The position numbers and the translations under genes were made by a program. From Flavobacteriales bacterium (GTDB taxonomy: Bacteria; Bacteroidota; Bacteroidia; Flavobacteriales; TMED113): 64,000 nt of DNA. The notes below the pieces were generated by a model. The model had not been told where the DNA came from. It did not search any database and saw only the letters and a program-made list of their open reading frames with translations. The stretch spans positions 4,278 through 68,277 of the forward strand of contig PAWM01000002.1 in the NCBI GenBank assembly GCA_002714185.1. The letters run 5' to 3'. Of this stretch, positions 19,317 to 29,434 are shown one piece after another (position 1 is the stretch's first letter; each line of letters opens with the position of its first letter).

Positions 19317-19324
19317 CAAAGGTA
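19317..19324 (-). promoter_or_regulatory. -7 promoter element of the 15.6-19.3 kb cluster
   Basis: Minus-strand TACCTTTG, an exact TAnnTTTG match. Only 7 nt separate it from the ATG at 19309, so the transcript would start at or next to the start codon. It is placed to drive the redoxin-like lipoprotein and the three co-directional genes after it. Confidence 0.5.
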
Positions 19325-19364
19325 ATCATTTAATGGTTAATTATAATTCTTTTAATGAATAGTG

Positions 19365-19436
<72 letters not shown>

Positions 19437-19467
19437 ATAAAAAATATGATTTAATTTAATAAAATAA

Positions 19468-19475
19468 CAAAGTTA
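19468..19475 (-). promoter_or_regulatory. -7 promoter element for tRNA-Thr
   Basis: Minus-strand TAACTTTG matches TAnnTTTG exactly and ends 31 nt before the mature tRNA 5' end, leaving a short leader for RNase P removal. No -33 TTG is evident. Confidence 0.45.
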
Positions 19476-19511
19476 ATAATTTGAACTATATTGTCACATC
19501 TAAGATGTGAT

Positions 19512-21612
19512 ATGTCAAAAAGAAAAAAAAACAATCAAATAAACTTAAAAGATTTCATATTAGAAATTCTAAAAAATAATAAATCTACTATGAATAGTAG
19601 GCAGTTAGCCTGGGCACTAAATATGAAGGGTGGCAAACATCTTAAAAAGATTACTTCTTCTCTTAAGAAATTAGAACATGAAAAATTAATTATTCAATCT
19701 GAAAAATATAAATTTCAGTATAATAATAATAAGTTTACAACAGGTGTTATTGACATAAATAAAGCTGGTAATGGCTATGTATCATCTAAATTTTATAAAG
19801 ATGATATTTTTATAGAAAAAAAAAAACCGACTTAATTCTTTAAATCATGATACTGTATCAATAGAAATAATTAAAAGTAAAAAAAGTGGATTTGCTGGAA
19901 GGGTACAGGAAGTTATTTCAAGAAAACAAAATAAATTTATTGGAAGAATCAAAAAAGAATCAAAAAATTACTTTTTTATTGCGAATAATGCTAAAATAGG
20001 ATCTGATTTTTTTATTCCACTTGAAAAATTAAATGGTGCTAATCATAATGATTTAGTAATAATTGAATTTATAGATTGGCCGGTCACTGCTGGATGCCCT
20101 TTCGGATCCGTAGTTAAAATTCTTGACGATGAACTAAATTTAAAAACATATATTAATTCATTAATTGAAACTTTGAGTCTTAGAAATTCATTTTCTGATG
20201 ACATTAATTCTGAACTATCTAAAATTGATACGACGATTCCCGAAAAAGAAATAACAAAAAGAAGAGATTTCAGAGATAAGTTAACTTTTACAATTGATCC
20301 AGACGATGCAAAAGATTTTGATGATGCTATATCTTTTAACTTACTACCTAATAATAATATTGAAATTGGAATACATATAGCTGATGTCAGTTACTACATT
20401 CAACAAGATTCTGCTATTGATAAAGAAGCATTTTTAAGAGCATTCTCTATTTATTTCCCTGGCAAAGTGATTCCTATGATTCCTGAAAAATTATCAAATT
20501 TAGTTTGTTCACTCAGACCTAATGAAGACAAATTAAGCTTTTCCATTGTTGTTCAATTTAACACACAATTTAAAATGTTAGAAAATCTTTGGATGGGTAA
20601 AGGTATTGTTAATTCCAATAAACGATTTACATATGAGGAAGTTGAAAATATTATAAATTTAAAGGATTCAAAAAAATATAAAGAAATACAGATTCTATAT
20701 AAGATAAGTAAAAATCTTAGGGAAAAAAGAATGAGGAGTGGTTCAATTGACTTCAATCGAAGTGATATAAAATGTATATTAAATAACGATATGGAGCCCG
20801 TTAAAGTAATCGAAAAAAAAACATTAAAAGCACATAATTTAGTTGAGGAATTTATGTTAATAGCTAATAAATTAGTAGCAAATAAACTATCTGCATTAAG
20901 GCAATCAATTTATAGAATTCATGATTTACCAAATCAAGAATCACTGGAAGAACTTTCTTTATATTTGAAGCATCTTGGAGAAACTAGTATTAATTTAAAC
21001 TCGCGTGATAAAAATCTACCAAATACAATTAATAATTTATTAAAAAAAGATGATTTAAAGGCAAATAAAAAAATACTTCAGAACCTAATTTTAAGGTCGA
21101 TGTCAAAAGCAAGCTACAGTAGGAAAAACATAGGACATTATGGTTTAGGATTTAAAAAATATACTCACTTTACATCTCCAATAAGAAGATATGCTGATTT
21201 ATTAATTCATCGTATTCTAAATGCTGCGATTTACAATAGTAAAATTAACATTTCAGAATTAGATAAACAGTGTGTACATTTTGCGAATGTAGAAAAATCT
21301 TATACCGATATTGAAAGAAAAACAAATAAATTTATACAATTAAAATTACTAGAAAAGTCTATCGGTCAAACTTTTAAGGGTCTTATATCAGGATTAACAA
21401 AATGGGGTATATATGTTGAGTTGGAGGATGGGGCTGGCGAAGGTCTTGTTGCAATTAAAGAATTAAAAGACGATAATTATTATTTAAATGAAGCTAAAAA
21501 ATCTTATGTCGGAAGAAAAAGTGGAAAAAAATTCCAACTTGGTCAGGAGGTAAGTGTAGAAATTAAAAAAATAAATTTATTAAAAAATGAAATGGACATG
21601 GTATTTGTTTAA
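19512..21612 (+). pseudogene. rnr: Ribonuclease R, frameshifted at an A11 tract
   Basis: 3'-5' exoribonuclease of the RNB family. The N-terminal part (from ATG 19512) has the winged-helix segment ILEILKNNKSTMNSRQLAWALN. The frame then stops at TAA after an uninterrupted run of eleven A (19816-19826). Skipping one A restores an open frame through the cold-shock/OB region and on to 21612, giving 699 residues, the normal length. The RNB catalytic motif DPDDAKDFDDAISF, HFTSPIRRYADLLIHR and a C-terminal S1 domain (GLISGLTKWGIYVELEDGAGEGL) are all intact. This may be true decay, polymerase slippage giving some full-length product, or a homopolymer sequencing error. The gene ends overlapping the next start. 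Confidence 0.88.
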
Positions 21613-23092
21613 AAACATATATTGTTTTATATATGTATATATATTGATTCCTATATTCTTAGTTGGCTGTGCTAATATTGTAGCACCTAGTGGAGGTGAT
21701 AAAGACATATCCCCGCCTAAAATAATTTCAGCAAATCCTCCCAGCAAATCTATTAATTTTAATGGTAAAAAGATAATCTTAGTATTTGATGAATATTTCA
21801 AATTAAAAAAAAATAATATTAATCTTTCCCCGATATGTGAACCACCTCCAAAAATTAATATAAAAGGCAAAACAATTGAAATTAATATTTAGTGTGACCT
21901 AATGGATTCAACTACATACACAATAAATCTTAGCAAATCAATTGTGGATTTAAACGAGGGTAACATATTAAACAATTACAAATATGTGTTCTCTACAGGG
22001 GCCGAGCTAGATTCTTTAAGCATAAAAGGCTCTGTTAATGAGCTTTATAATAATAAGGTGGCCAACAATGTACTAATAGGACTTTATCAAAGCACAGACT
22101 CGATTAAACCTTATTATTACACATTTAGCAATGAAAATGGTGAATTTTTAATTGACAATATTTCTAAAAAAGACTTCATTCTTTTTGCTATTAAAGATGA
22201 AAATATGAATTTAAAATATGACACCGGTGAGATGATATCTTTACCTGAAAAAATTTATGATTTTAGTGGAAATAAAAATATTGGCTTATTTTATGAGGAC
22301 CTCTCAAATCAAATTATAAATGTTGAAAACATTCATAGGAATTCAATTATCTTTAATCATGGTAATATCAACGATTCTATTTTTATTTTAAATACTAATG
22401 GATTATGGTCTAAAGGTAATAATTATTCAATGTTTTGGTTTAATGAAAATCCTACATTTATTAAATATAAATTTAATAATATAACTGATTCAATCCGAAT
22501 TTTTAATAGAGATAGTGTTGAATTAAAATTAAATTTAACAAGCACGATTGAGGATTATTATTTTAACAAAAAAATTATTATAAACTCTAATATTCCTATT
22601 ACGGATATAGAAGAAAATTTAATTTACTGGAAACACTCCGATCAAAGTACCAATCTGTCTATCATTGATGATTTTAATATACAGTTGGATGTTGCTGAAG
22701 CCACTGAAGCACCACAATTATTAATTATTAATAAAGGTGCTATTAATTTTGTAAATAACACTCTTAATGATTCGTCTGTCTTTAATTTTAACTATAACGA
22801 AAATGATTATGGTACCATTCATTTAAAATGTGAAACTTGCAGTGAAAAAACAATTATAGAATTATTTAATGCAAATCAAAATACAATAATAAAAGAAAGC
22901 TGGAAAGATCACCTTAAATTTAGTTTTATTACACCGGGAAAATATAATCTTCGAATATTTGAAGATCTTAATGGAGATTTCAATTGGAATAGTGGAAAAA
23001 TTAACCCTATTAAAAAGCCTGAACCTATTAAAATATACCCAGAAGAAATTAAAATTAAAGCTAATTGGGAAATAGATCTTATAATTGAATGA
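21587..23092 (+). pseudogene. Ig-like domain lipoprotein with an in-frame TAG
   Basis: Bacteroidota lipoprotein with signal peptide and lipobox LVGC (Cys about residue 28), followed by a bacterial Ig-like domain (PPKIISANPPSKSINFNGKKIILVFDEYF). A TAG at 21890-21892 interrupts it after KTIEINI. The same frame resumes without a length change as DSTTYTINLSKSIVDLNEGN, the next strand pair of the same domain, and runs to 23092. Counting residues between KTIEI and TTYT gives the spacing I expect for the family, so a single nonsense substitution is the simplest reading. The complete gene would have 501 codons. It begins inside the 3' end of rnr. Confidence 0.75.
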
Positions 23093-23117
23093 AACATATA
23101 TAGAAAACTATATGTTT
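23092..23117 (+). terminator. A/T hairpin terminator before sdhC
   Basis: AAACATATA and TATATGTTT form a perfect 9-bp stem around an 8-nt loop, directly after the Ig-like lipoprotein stop, followed by one more T and AA. It separates that gene from the sdh operon. The T-run is short, so efficiency is uncertain. A related hairpin recurs at 27948. Confidence 0.5.
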
Positions 23118-23227
23118 TAAGCGATGAATTATTTCATACAATCTTGCTAAATTCCTTTAATTATGTTGTTTTATATTTTTTTCTGATTTAAATTAGTAAC
23201 TGATTTACAATAAAATATATTTACAAA

Positions 23228-23878
23228 ATGCAATCTTCAATAATTAAAAAATTTTTTATGGCATTGTCCGGCATTTTTTTAATGATTTTTTTATTACAAC
23301 ACCTTGCAATCAATCTCACATCACTAATTCCAGATAATGGAGAAACATTTAATACCATTTCACATTTTATGGGCTATAATCCAATTGTACAGTTTGTATT
23401 GCAACCTATTTTAATTTTTGGTGTGTGTTTTCATTTCGTAATGGGATTTATTTTAGAATATCAAAATCGAAAAGCTAGAGTTCAAAAATATATTTTACAT
23501 AAAACAAGAAGTTCGTGGATATCTAGAAATATGATAATCTCCGGTTTAGTGATACTGGCTTTTTTAATTTTACATTTTGATGATTTTTGGCTGCCTGAAA
23601 TTAATGATAAATATATAAACCCCGTACTACCCGATCCTGAAAAATATTTTTTCCATTTACAAGAACAATTTTATAACCAAACATATAGGACTATTTTTTA
23701 CTGCATATCTTTTGTTTTATTAGGATTGCATTTGAATCACGGTCTAGCATCCTCTTTTCAATCAGTAGGAGTAAGCAGTGCTAATAAACACATATTAAAA
23801 GTAGCAGCCAACGTATATTCTATTACAATTACAGTAGGATTTATTTCTATTGCAATTTTTCATTATTTTATTCATTAG
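23228..23878 (+). CDS. sdhC: Succinate dehydrogenase cytochrome b subunit (b558 type)
   Basis: Membrane anchor of complex II, 216 residues with about five hydrophobic helices, matching the single-anchor b558-type found in Bacteroidota. Likely haem-ligating histidines lie in [24 protein letters not shown] and GLHLNHGL. It is first in sdhCAB. The 135-bp upstream gap holds a hairpin at its left end and TATATTTA at 23216-23223, a near-consensus -7 element very close to the ATG. Confidence 0.92.
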   Translation: MQSSIIKKFFMALSGIFLMIFLLQHLAINLTSLIPDNGETFNTISHFMGYNPIVQFVLQPILIFGVCFHFVMGFILEYQNRKARVQKYILHKTRSSWISRNMIISGLVILAFLILHFDDFWLPEINDKYINPVLPDPEKYFFHLQEQFYNQTYRTIFYCISFVLLGLHLNHGLASSFQSVGVSSANKHILKVAANVYSITITVGFISIAIFHYFIH

Positions 23879-23885
23879 ATTTTAT

Positions 23886-25928
23886 ATGAGCGAGCCAAAT
23901 TTACATAATCATAATTCAAGTGAAAGTTTTCCTTTTTCTAATAAAGTGCCTAAAGGGCCAATAGGTAATAAATGGGAACAACATAAGGGAAAAATAAACT
24001 TAGTTAGCCCTGCAAATAAAAGAAATATTGATATTATAGTTGTTGGAACCGGTCTTGCGGGTGCATCTGCATCTGCAACACTAGCAGAACTTGGGTACAA
24101 TGTAAAAGCTTTTTGCTTTCAAGACTCTCCAAGAAGAGCTCACTCTATCGCAGCACAAGGAGGGATTAATGCTTCAAAAAATTACCAAGGCGACGGTGAT
24201 TCTAATTATAGATTATTTTATGATACAATTAAAGGTGGTGACTATAGGTCTAGGGAAGCGAATGTATATCGTTTAGCTGAAGTTTCAGCAAATATAATTG
24301 ACCAGTGTGTTGCACAAGGGGTGCCTTTTGCAAGGGATTATGGTGGCCTACTTGACAACCGATCTTTTGGTGGTGTTTTAGTTTCTAGAACTTTCTATGC
24401 TAAAGGGCAAACAGGCCAGCAGTTATTACTGGGAGCATACTCTGCTCTTAACAGACAAATAAATAGAGGAAAGGTTAACATGTATACTCGACATGAAATG
24501 ATGGACTTAGTGGTTGTTGATGGAAAAGCTCGTGGAATAATTGCCCGTAATCTTGTTAATGGGAATATTGAAAGACATGGCGCCCATGCTGTTGTTATTG
24601 CTAGTGGAGGATATGGTAATGTTTTTTATCTATCTACAAATGCTATGGGGAGTAATGTTACAGCAAGTTGGAAAATATATAAAAAAGGTGCATTTTTTGC
24701 TAATCCATGTTTTACACAAATACACCCAACATGTATACCTGTTTCTGGAGAACACCAATCTAAACTTACATTAATGTCAGAGTCGTTAAGAAACGACGGG
24801 AGAATTTGGGTGCCAAAACATAAAAAAGATGTGGAAAAAATAAGAAACAGGGAACTTAAGCCAACTGAAATAGCTGAGGAAGATAGAGACTATTACTTAG
24901 AGAGAAGATATCCTGCTTTTGGAAATTTAGTGCCTAGAGATGTTGCATCAAGAGCAGCGAAAGAGAGATGTGATGCAGGTTATGGGGTCAATAAAACTGG
25001 TCAAGCAGTTTACCTTGATTTTGCATCTGCTATAATTAGATATGGTAAAGAAAAGGCCATTTCTACTGGTCAAGACCCAAATAATACGACATTAATCGAT
25101 AAGCTTGGTAAGCAGGTTATTAAAGCTAAATATGGTAACCTTTTTCAAATGTATGAAAAAATAGTTGACGAAAATCCATATGAAACACCAATGCAAATAT
25201 TCCCTGCTGTACATTATACAATGGGTGGTGTTTGGGTGGATTATAATTTAATGACCACTATTCCGGGTTGTTTTGCAATTGGAGAAGCTAACTTTTCTGA
25301 TCATGGTGCAAATAGACTTGGGGCATCTGCACTAATGCAGGGATTAGCAGATGGCTATTTTGTTTTACCATATACTATTGGGGACTACTTAGCAAATGAC
25401 ATTAAAACTGGTAAAATAGATGTGAATATGAAAGCCTTTGAAGATGCGGAGAAAAAAGTAAAAGAATTTATATCAAATATTTCATCAAATCAATCTGGAA
25501 ACCCCGTAGATTATTACCACAAAAAACTTGGTCAAATTATGTGGAATAAGTGTGGGATGTCTCGAAATGAACAAGATTTAAAAAAAGCAATAGAAGAAAT
25601 TAAAATACTAAAAAAAGACTTTTATAAAAATGTTTATGTCCCAGGAGAATCAGGTGGTTATAATGAAGAACTTGCTAAAGCTGGTCGTGTAGCAGATTTT
25701 TTAGAACTCGGTGAACTTTTTGCAATAGATGCCCTGGAAAGAAAGGAATCCTGCGGGGGTCATTTTCGAGAAGAGTATCAAACTAAAGAAGGTGAAGCTC
25801 TGAGAAACGATGAAGACTACACTTTTGTTTCATGTTGGGAGTTTATGGGAGATGGAAAAACCCCTAAGCTCAATAAAGAACAATTAAAATTTGAGTCTAT
25901 TGAATTAAAATCTAGAAGCTATAAATAA
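23886..25928 (+). CDS. sdhA: Succinate dehydrogenase flavoprotein subunit
   Basis: Catalytic FAD subunit of complex II, oxidising succinate to fumarate. It has 680 residues from the ATG at 23886 ([10 protein letters not shown]). An earlier start would overlap sdhC. Landmarks are the dinucleotide fold [19 protein letters not shown], the covalent-FAD histidine in [14 protein letters not shown], the substrate region with [20 protein letters not shown], and [21 protein letters not shown]. The length matches the larger Bacteroidota/epsilonproteobacterial type. sdhB follows by 1 bp. Confidence 0.96.
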   Translation: MSEPNLHNHNSSESFPFSNKVPKGPIGNKWEQHKGKINLVSPANKRNIDIIVVGTGLAGASASATLAELGYNVKAFCFQDSPRRAHSIAAQGGINASKNYQGDGDSNYRLFYDTIKGGDYRSREANVYRLAEVSANIIDQCVAQGVPFARDYGGLLDNRSFGGVLVSRTFYAKGQTGQQLLLGAYSALNRQINRGKVNMYTRHEMMDLVVVDGKARGIIARNLVNGNIERHGAHAVVIASGGYGNVFYLSTNAMGSNVTASWKIYKKGAFFANPCFTQIHPTCIPVSGEHQSKLTLMSESLRNDGRIWVPKHKKDVEKIRNRELKPTEIAEEDRDYYLERRYPAFGNLVPRDVASRAAKERCDAGYGVNKTGQAVYLDFASAIIRYGKEKAISTGQDPNNTTLIDKLGKQVIKAKYGNLFQMYEKIVDENPYETPMQIFPAVHYTMGGVWVDYNLMTTIPGCFAIGEANFSDHGANRLGASALMQGLADGYFVLPYTIGDYLANDIKTGKIDVNMKAFEDAEKKVKEFISNISSNQSGNPVDYYHKKLGQIMWNKCGMSRNEQDLKKAIEEIKILKKDFYKNVYVPGESGGYNEELAKAGRVADFLELGELFAIDALERKESCGGHFREEYQTKEGEALRNDEDYTFVSCWEFMGDGKTPKLNKEQLKFESIELKSRSYK

Positions 25929-25929
25929 T

Positions 25930-26673
25930 ATGGATTTATCACTTAAAATTTGGAGACAAAAAAATAAAAACGAAAAAGGGTCCATGCAAGACTACTCAAT
26001 AAAAAATATAGAACCTGATATGTCATTTCTTGAAATGCTTGATGTGCTTAATCAGCAACTTATTAGTGGCGGAGAAGAGCCTGTTGCTTTTGACCATGAC
26101 TGTCGAGAAGGTATTTGCGGATCTTGTTCTTTGGTTATTAATGGAGCTCCACATGGACCCCATAAAAGCACAACCACATGTCAGTTACATATGAGAAAAT
26201 TTAAATCTGGGGACACAATTTATATTGAACCATTTAGAGGCTCTGCTTTTCCGATTATTAAAGATTTGATTGTTGACAGAAGTTCATTTGATAGAATACA
26301 GCAGGCTGGCGGGTATGTGTCAGTTAACACATCAGGTAATACGGTCGATGCAAATGCTACTCCAATACCAAAACCAAATGCTGATGAAGCATTTAAATCT
26401 GCAGCTTGCATTGGTTGTGGTGCCTGTGTTGCTGCCTGTAAAAACTCATCTGCTATGTTATTTGTTGGTGCTAAAGTTTCACAATATGCTCAACTTCCAC
26501 AAGGCAAAGTTGAAAGAACTGAGCGAGTTAAAAATATGGTTGTCCAAATGGACAAAGAAGGTTTTGGTAATTGCACTAATACTGGTGCTTGTGAAGCACA
26601 TTGCCCAAAAGAAATTTCATTGGACAATATTGTAAAACTAAATAGAGAATACTTAAACTCAAAAATCAAATAA
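25930..26673 (+). CDS. sdhB: Succinate dehydrogenase iron-sulfur subunit
   Basis: Electron-transfer subunit, 247 residues. The N-terminal ferredoxin domain binds [2Fe-2S] through CREGICGSC (about 58-66) and a later Cys in TTTCQLH. The C-terminal domain binds the remaining clusters through [13 protein letters not shown] (about 158-170) and [15 protein letters not shown] (about 216-230). Its TAA shares a base with the next ATG (TAATG), so the aminopeptidase gene is likely transcribed with the sdh operon. Confidence 0.96.
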   Translation: MDLSLKIWRQKNKNEKGSMQDYSIKNIEPDMSFLEMLDVLNQQLISGGEEPVAFDHDCREGICGSCSLVINGAPHGPHKSTTTCQLHMRKFKSGDTIYIEPFRGSAFPIIKDLIVDRSSFDRIQQAGGYVSVNTSGNTVDANATPIPKPNADEAFKSAACIGCGACVAACKNSSAMLFVGAKVSQYAQLPQGKVERTERVKNMVVQMDKEGFGNCTNTGACEAHCPKEISLDNIVKLNREYLNSKIK

Positions 26674-27953
26674 TGAGATATCCTCCAATTGATAATAAAT
26701 TATTTAAAAGTAATCGTTCTGAATTTTCAGAATTATTAAGAAATAATTCTATTGCCATATTTAATTCCAATGATTTAATGCCGAAAAATGCTGATCAATT
26801 AATGACATTTAAGCAAAATAGTGACCTTTTTTATTTATCTGGTATTGATCAGGAGGAAACTATATTAGTAATAAAAAAAATAGAGGGTAAGATAACTGAA
26901 TTTCTTTTTATAAGGGAAACAAGTGACACTCTAAAAATATGGGAAGGGGAAAAACTTTCTAAAGATAAAGGAAAAAATATTTCTGGAATTAATAATATCT
27001 TTTGGAATACAAGTTTTGAAAAAAGATTACCTGAATTAATGTCAGGAGTGGAATATATATATTTAAATAGTAATGAACACCCAAGAGCAAATGTCGTAGT
27101 TGAAACAAGAGATGCTAGATTTCAAAAATGGCTTACACTAAAATATCCAAACTACAAATACAAAAAAAGTGCGAAATTATTACATAAGATTAGGCCTGTT
27201 AAAAAAAGTACAGAAATTGACCTGATTCAATCAGCATGCAATATCACAAAAAAAGGTGTTCAAAGGGTATTCAAATGTTTAAGGCCTGGTATATATGAAT
27301 ATGAAATTCAGGCTGAAATAATACATGAATTTTTACTTAATAAAGCAACTGGATTTGCATACGATCCTATTATTGCTTCCGGAAATAATGCTTGTATACT
27401 GCATTATGGATCTAATAATGAAATATGTAAAGATGGAGATGTTGTATTAATGGACTTTGGTGCTGAATATGCTAATTATTCATCTGATTTAACTAGATCA
27501 TTTCCTGTGAATGGGAAATTTACTAAAAGACAAAAAGATGTTTATAACAGTGTATTAAATGTTATGAAAGATGCAACCAATATGTTGTCTCCTGGTGTCT
27601 TACTCTCTGATTACGAAAAAGCTGTTGGTAAATTAATGGAAAAAGAGCTGGTAAACTTAGGGCTACTGTCATTGAGTGACATCAAGAATTTTAACACCCT
27701 TCCTGCTTATAAAAAATACTATATGCATGGAACATCTCACCATCTTGGGCTTGATGTGCATGATGTTTCTGAGCCGGAAACACCTATTAAAGAGGGTATG
27801 ATTCTCACATGTGAACCTGGTATCTACATCCCGGAAGAAGGTCTTGGAATTAGGCTTGAAAATGATATTTTAATTAAAGAGGGCAGAAATATTGACCTAA
27901 TGGCCGACATCCCTATCGAGGTTGATGAAATTGAACACTTTTTAAATATATAG
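26673..27953 (+). CDS. pepP: M24 Xaa-Pro aminopeptidase
   Basis: Metallopeptidase releasing an N-terminal residue next to proline, 426 residues. The N-terminal aminopeptidase-P domain (about 1-170) is followed by the pita-bread fold. The five metal ligands are visible: Asp in LMDFGAEYANYSSDLTRS (two Asp), His in HGTSHHLGLDVHD, Glu in CEPGIYIPEEGLG and Glu in GIRLENDI. There is no signal peptide, so it is cytoplasmic. It overlaps sdhB by 1 bp and converges with thiL, with a hairpin at its stop. Confidence 0.93.
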   Translation: MRYPPIDNKLFKSNRSEFSELLRNNSIAIFNSNDLMPKNADQLMTFKQNSDLFYLSGIDQEETILVIKKIEGKITEFLFIRETSDTLKIWEGEKLSKDKGKNISGINNIFWNTSFEKRLPELMSGVEYIYLNSNEHPRANVVVETRDARFQKWLTLKYPNYKYKKSAKLLHKIRPVKKSTEIDLIQSACNITKKGVQRVFKCLRPGIYEYEIQAEIIHEFLLNKATGFAYDPIIASGNNACILHYGSNNEICKDGDVVLMDFGAEYANYSSDLTRSFPVNGKFTKRQKDVYNSVLNVMKDATNMLSPGVLLSDYEKAVGKLMEKELVNLGLLSLSDIKNFNTLPAYKKYYMHGTSHHLGLDVHDVSEPETPIKEGMILTCEPGIYIPEEGLGIRLENDILIKEGRNIDLMADIPIEVDEIEHFLNI

Positions 27954-27963
27954 TTTTCTATAT
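27948..27963. terminator. Bidirectional hairpin between pepP and thiL
   Basis: ATATAG-TTTT-CTATAT forms a 6-bp stem with a TTTT loop exactly at the end of pepP, followed by GTTTTAA and a run of seven T. It suits termination of pepP and, read from the other strand, of thiL. The downstream 13-mer CTATATGTTTTAA is identical to that at 23108-23120. Confidence 0.5.
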
Positions 27964-27966
27964 GTT

Positions 27967-29013
27967 TTAATTTTTTTCAATAAATGAATCCCAACCATCT
28001 GAACTTATATCAACTGATTGTTCTGAAGTTGTTATTAACTCTATTTTAAAAGGAGTTGATGTCATATGTCCTATAATATGAGTGTCTTTTATGGCCTCTA
28101 GTTTACTCTGTGCCGCTAATGGAGCTGTAAATAATAATTCATAGTCCTCTCCACCATGCAAAGCACAAATTGTAGGATTAATATTTAGTTCAATAGCTGC
28201 TTCAGAAGTAAAGCTTGAAATGGGAATTTTATTTTCAAATATCTTAACCCCAATATTTGAGGCCTTGCAAATATGCCTAATATCTGAACTTAGGCCATCT
28301 GAAATGTCAATCATCGCAGAAGGTTGTATTTCATTTTTCTTTAAAATATCAATAACATCTACTCTAGCTTCAGGCTTTAATTGTCTTTCTAAAATGTATT
28401 TATAATTTTCTAATTCGGGTTGCACATTTTGATTTTCATTAAAAATATACCTTTCTCTCTCCAATATTTGCAATCCTAAATATGCTGCACCTAAATCACC
28501 AGAAACACATAATAATTCATTTGGTTTAGCCCCTTTTCTATATGTTATTTTTTTACCATTTACTTTTCCAACAATTGAAACATTAATAACAAGCCCACTA
28601 GAGCTGCTTGTGGTATCGCCTCCAATAAGATCAATACTATAGTTAGCGCATGCTAATTTTACTCCTTCATAAAGTGTTGAAATATGTTCTAAGCTATACT
28701 TATTAGGAATAGCCAAAGAAACAAGTGCATGAGTAGCATGGCCATTCATTGCACATATATCAGAAACATTAACTACTATTGATTTATAACCTAAGTGTTT
28801 TAGTGGAGTATAGGCTGAATCAAAGTGAACACCCTCAACCAACATATCAGTACTTATAAGATAATCTTCATTTTTTAAATATGGTATTACAGCAGCATCG
28901 TCTCCTATCCCCATTTTAGTTAATGAAGAATTTATTTTAATATCACTTACTAAATTATCTATTAAATTAAATTCCCCTAGATTGGCTATTGGTGTAAATT
29001 TATTTTTGTTCAT
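27967..29013 (-). CDS. thiL: Thiamine-monophosphate kinase
   Basis: Phosphorylates thiamine monophosphate to thiamine diphosphate. It has 348 residues, with the AIR-synthase-like PurM fold. The N-terminal KMGIGDDAAVIP and LISTDMLVEGVHFD bind Mg-ATP. DLIGGDTTSSSSGL and MIDISDGLSSDIRHIC are further signatures, and GGEDYELLFT lies near the C-terminus. It is a single-gene unit, divergent from the SUF operon across an 89-bp gap. Confidence 0.94.
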   Translation of the reverse strand: MNKNKFTPIANLGEFNLIDNLVSDIKINSSLTKMGIGDDAAVIPYLKNEDYLISTDMLVEGVHFDSAYTPLKHLGYKSIVVNVSDICAMNGHATHALVSLAIPNKYSLEHISTLYEGVKLACANYSIDLIGGDTTSSSSGLVINVSIVGKVNGKKITYRKGAKPNELLCVSGDLGAAYLGLQILERERYIFNENQNVQPELENYKYILERQLKPEARVDVIDILKKNEIQPSAMIDISDGLSSDIRHICKASNIGVKIFENKIPISSFTSEAAIELNINPTICALHGGEDYELLFTAPLAAQSKLEAIKDTHIIGHMTSTPFKIELITTSEQSVDISSDGWDSFIEKN

Positions 29014-29078
29014 TATTATAGTATCTAAATGTTGATATAAATATAATAGTTATTTAGAATGTTTACAGTGAAAATTTT

Positions 29079-29086
29079 TACCTTTG
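29079..29086 (+). promoter_or_regulatory. -7 promoter element of the SUF operon
   Basis: TACCTTTG, an exact TAnnTTTG match, ending 16 nt before the ATG at 29103. It predicts a leader of roughly 10 nt for the eight-gene SUF transcript. I see no inverted repeat that would suggest an IscR-type operator. Confidence 0.55.
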
Positions 29087-29102
29087 TAAAAAATATAAAT
29101 TA

Positions 29103-29426
29103 ATGGTAATTATATCTGATCAAGCAAAAGAAAAATTGATTTCTCTAATGGATAAGGACAAAGAGGGCTTGAAGTATGTTCGAGTTGGCGTCACATCAGG
29201 GGGCTGCTCTGGACTCTCTTATAATTTAGATTTTGACGCTAAAATTTTATCCACTGATAAAGTTTTTGAACATAATGAAATTACACTTCTTGTAGATGAA
29301 AAAAGTTATCTTTACTTAGTGGGAACCACATTGAATTATTCTGGAGGTTTAAATGGGAAAGGATTTGTGTTTGAAAACCCCAATGCATCAAGAACCTGCG
29401 GGTGTGGAGAAAGCTTTGCATTATAA
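29103..29426 (+). CDS. sufA: HesB/IscA-type iron-sulfur carrier
   Basis: A-type carrier that accepts Fe-S clusters from SufBCD and passes them to apoproteins. It has 107 residues. The three conserved cysteines are in GGCSGLSYNLDF (about residue 37) and TCGCGESF near the C-terminus. As first gene of the SUF operon it has a perfect -7 box upstream. ErpA/IscA would be alternative names, but context favours SufA. Confidence 0.92.
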   Translation: MVIISDQAKEKLISLMDKDKEGLKYVRVGVTSGGCSGLSYNLDFDAKILSTDKVFEHNEITLLVDEKSYLYLVGTTLNYSGGLNGKGFVFENPNASRTCGCGESFAL

Positions 29427-29434
29427 AACAATAA

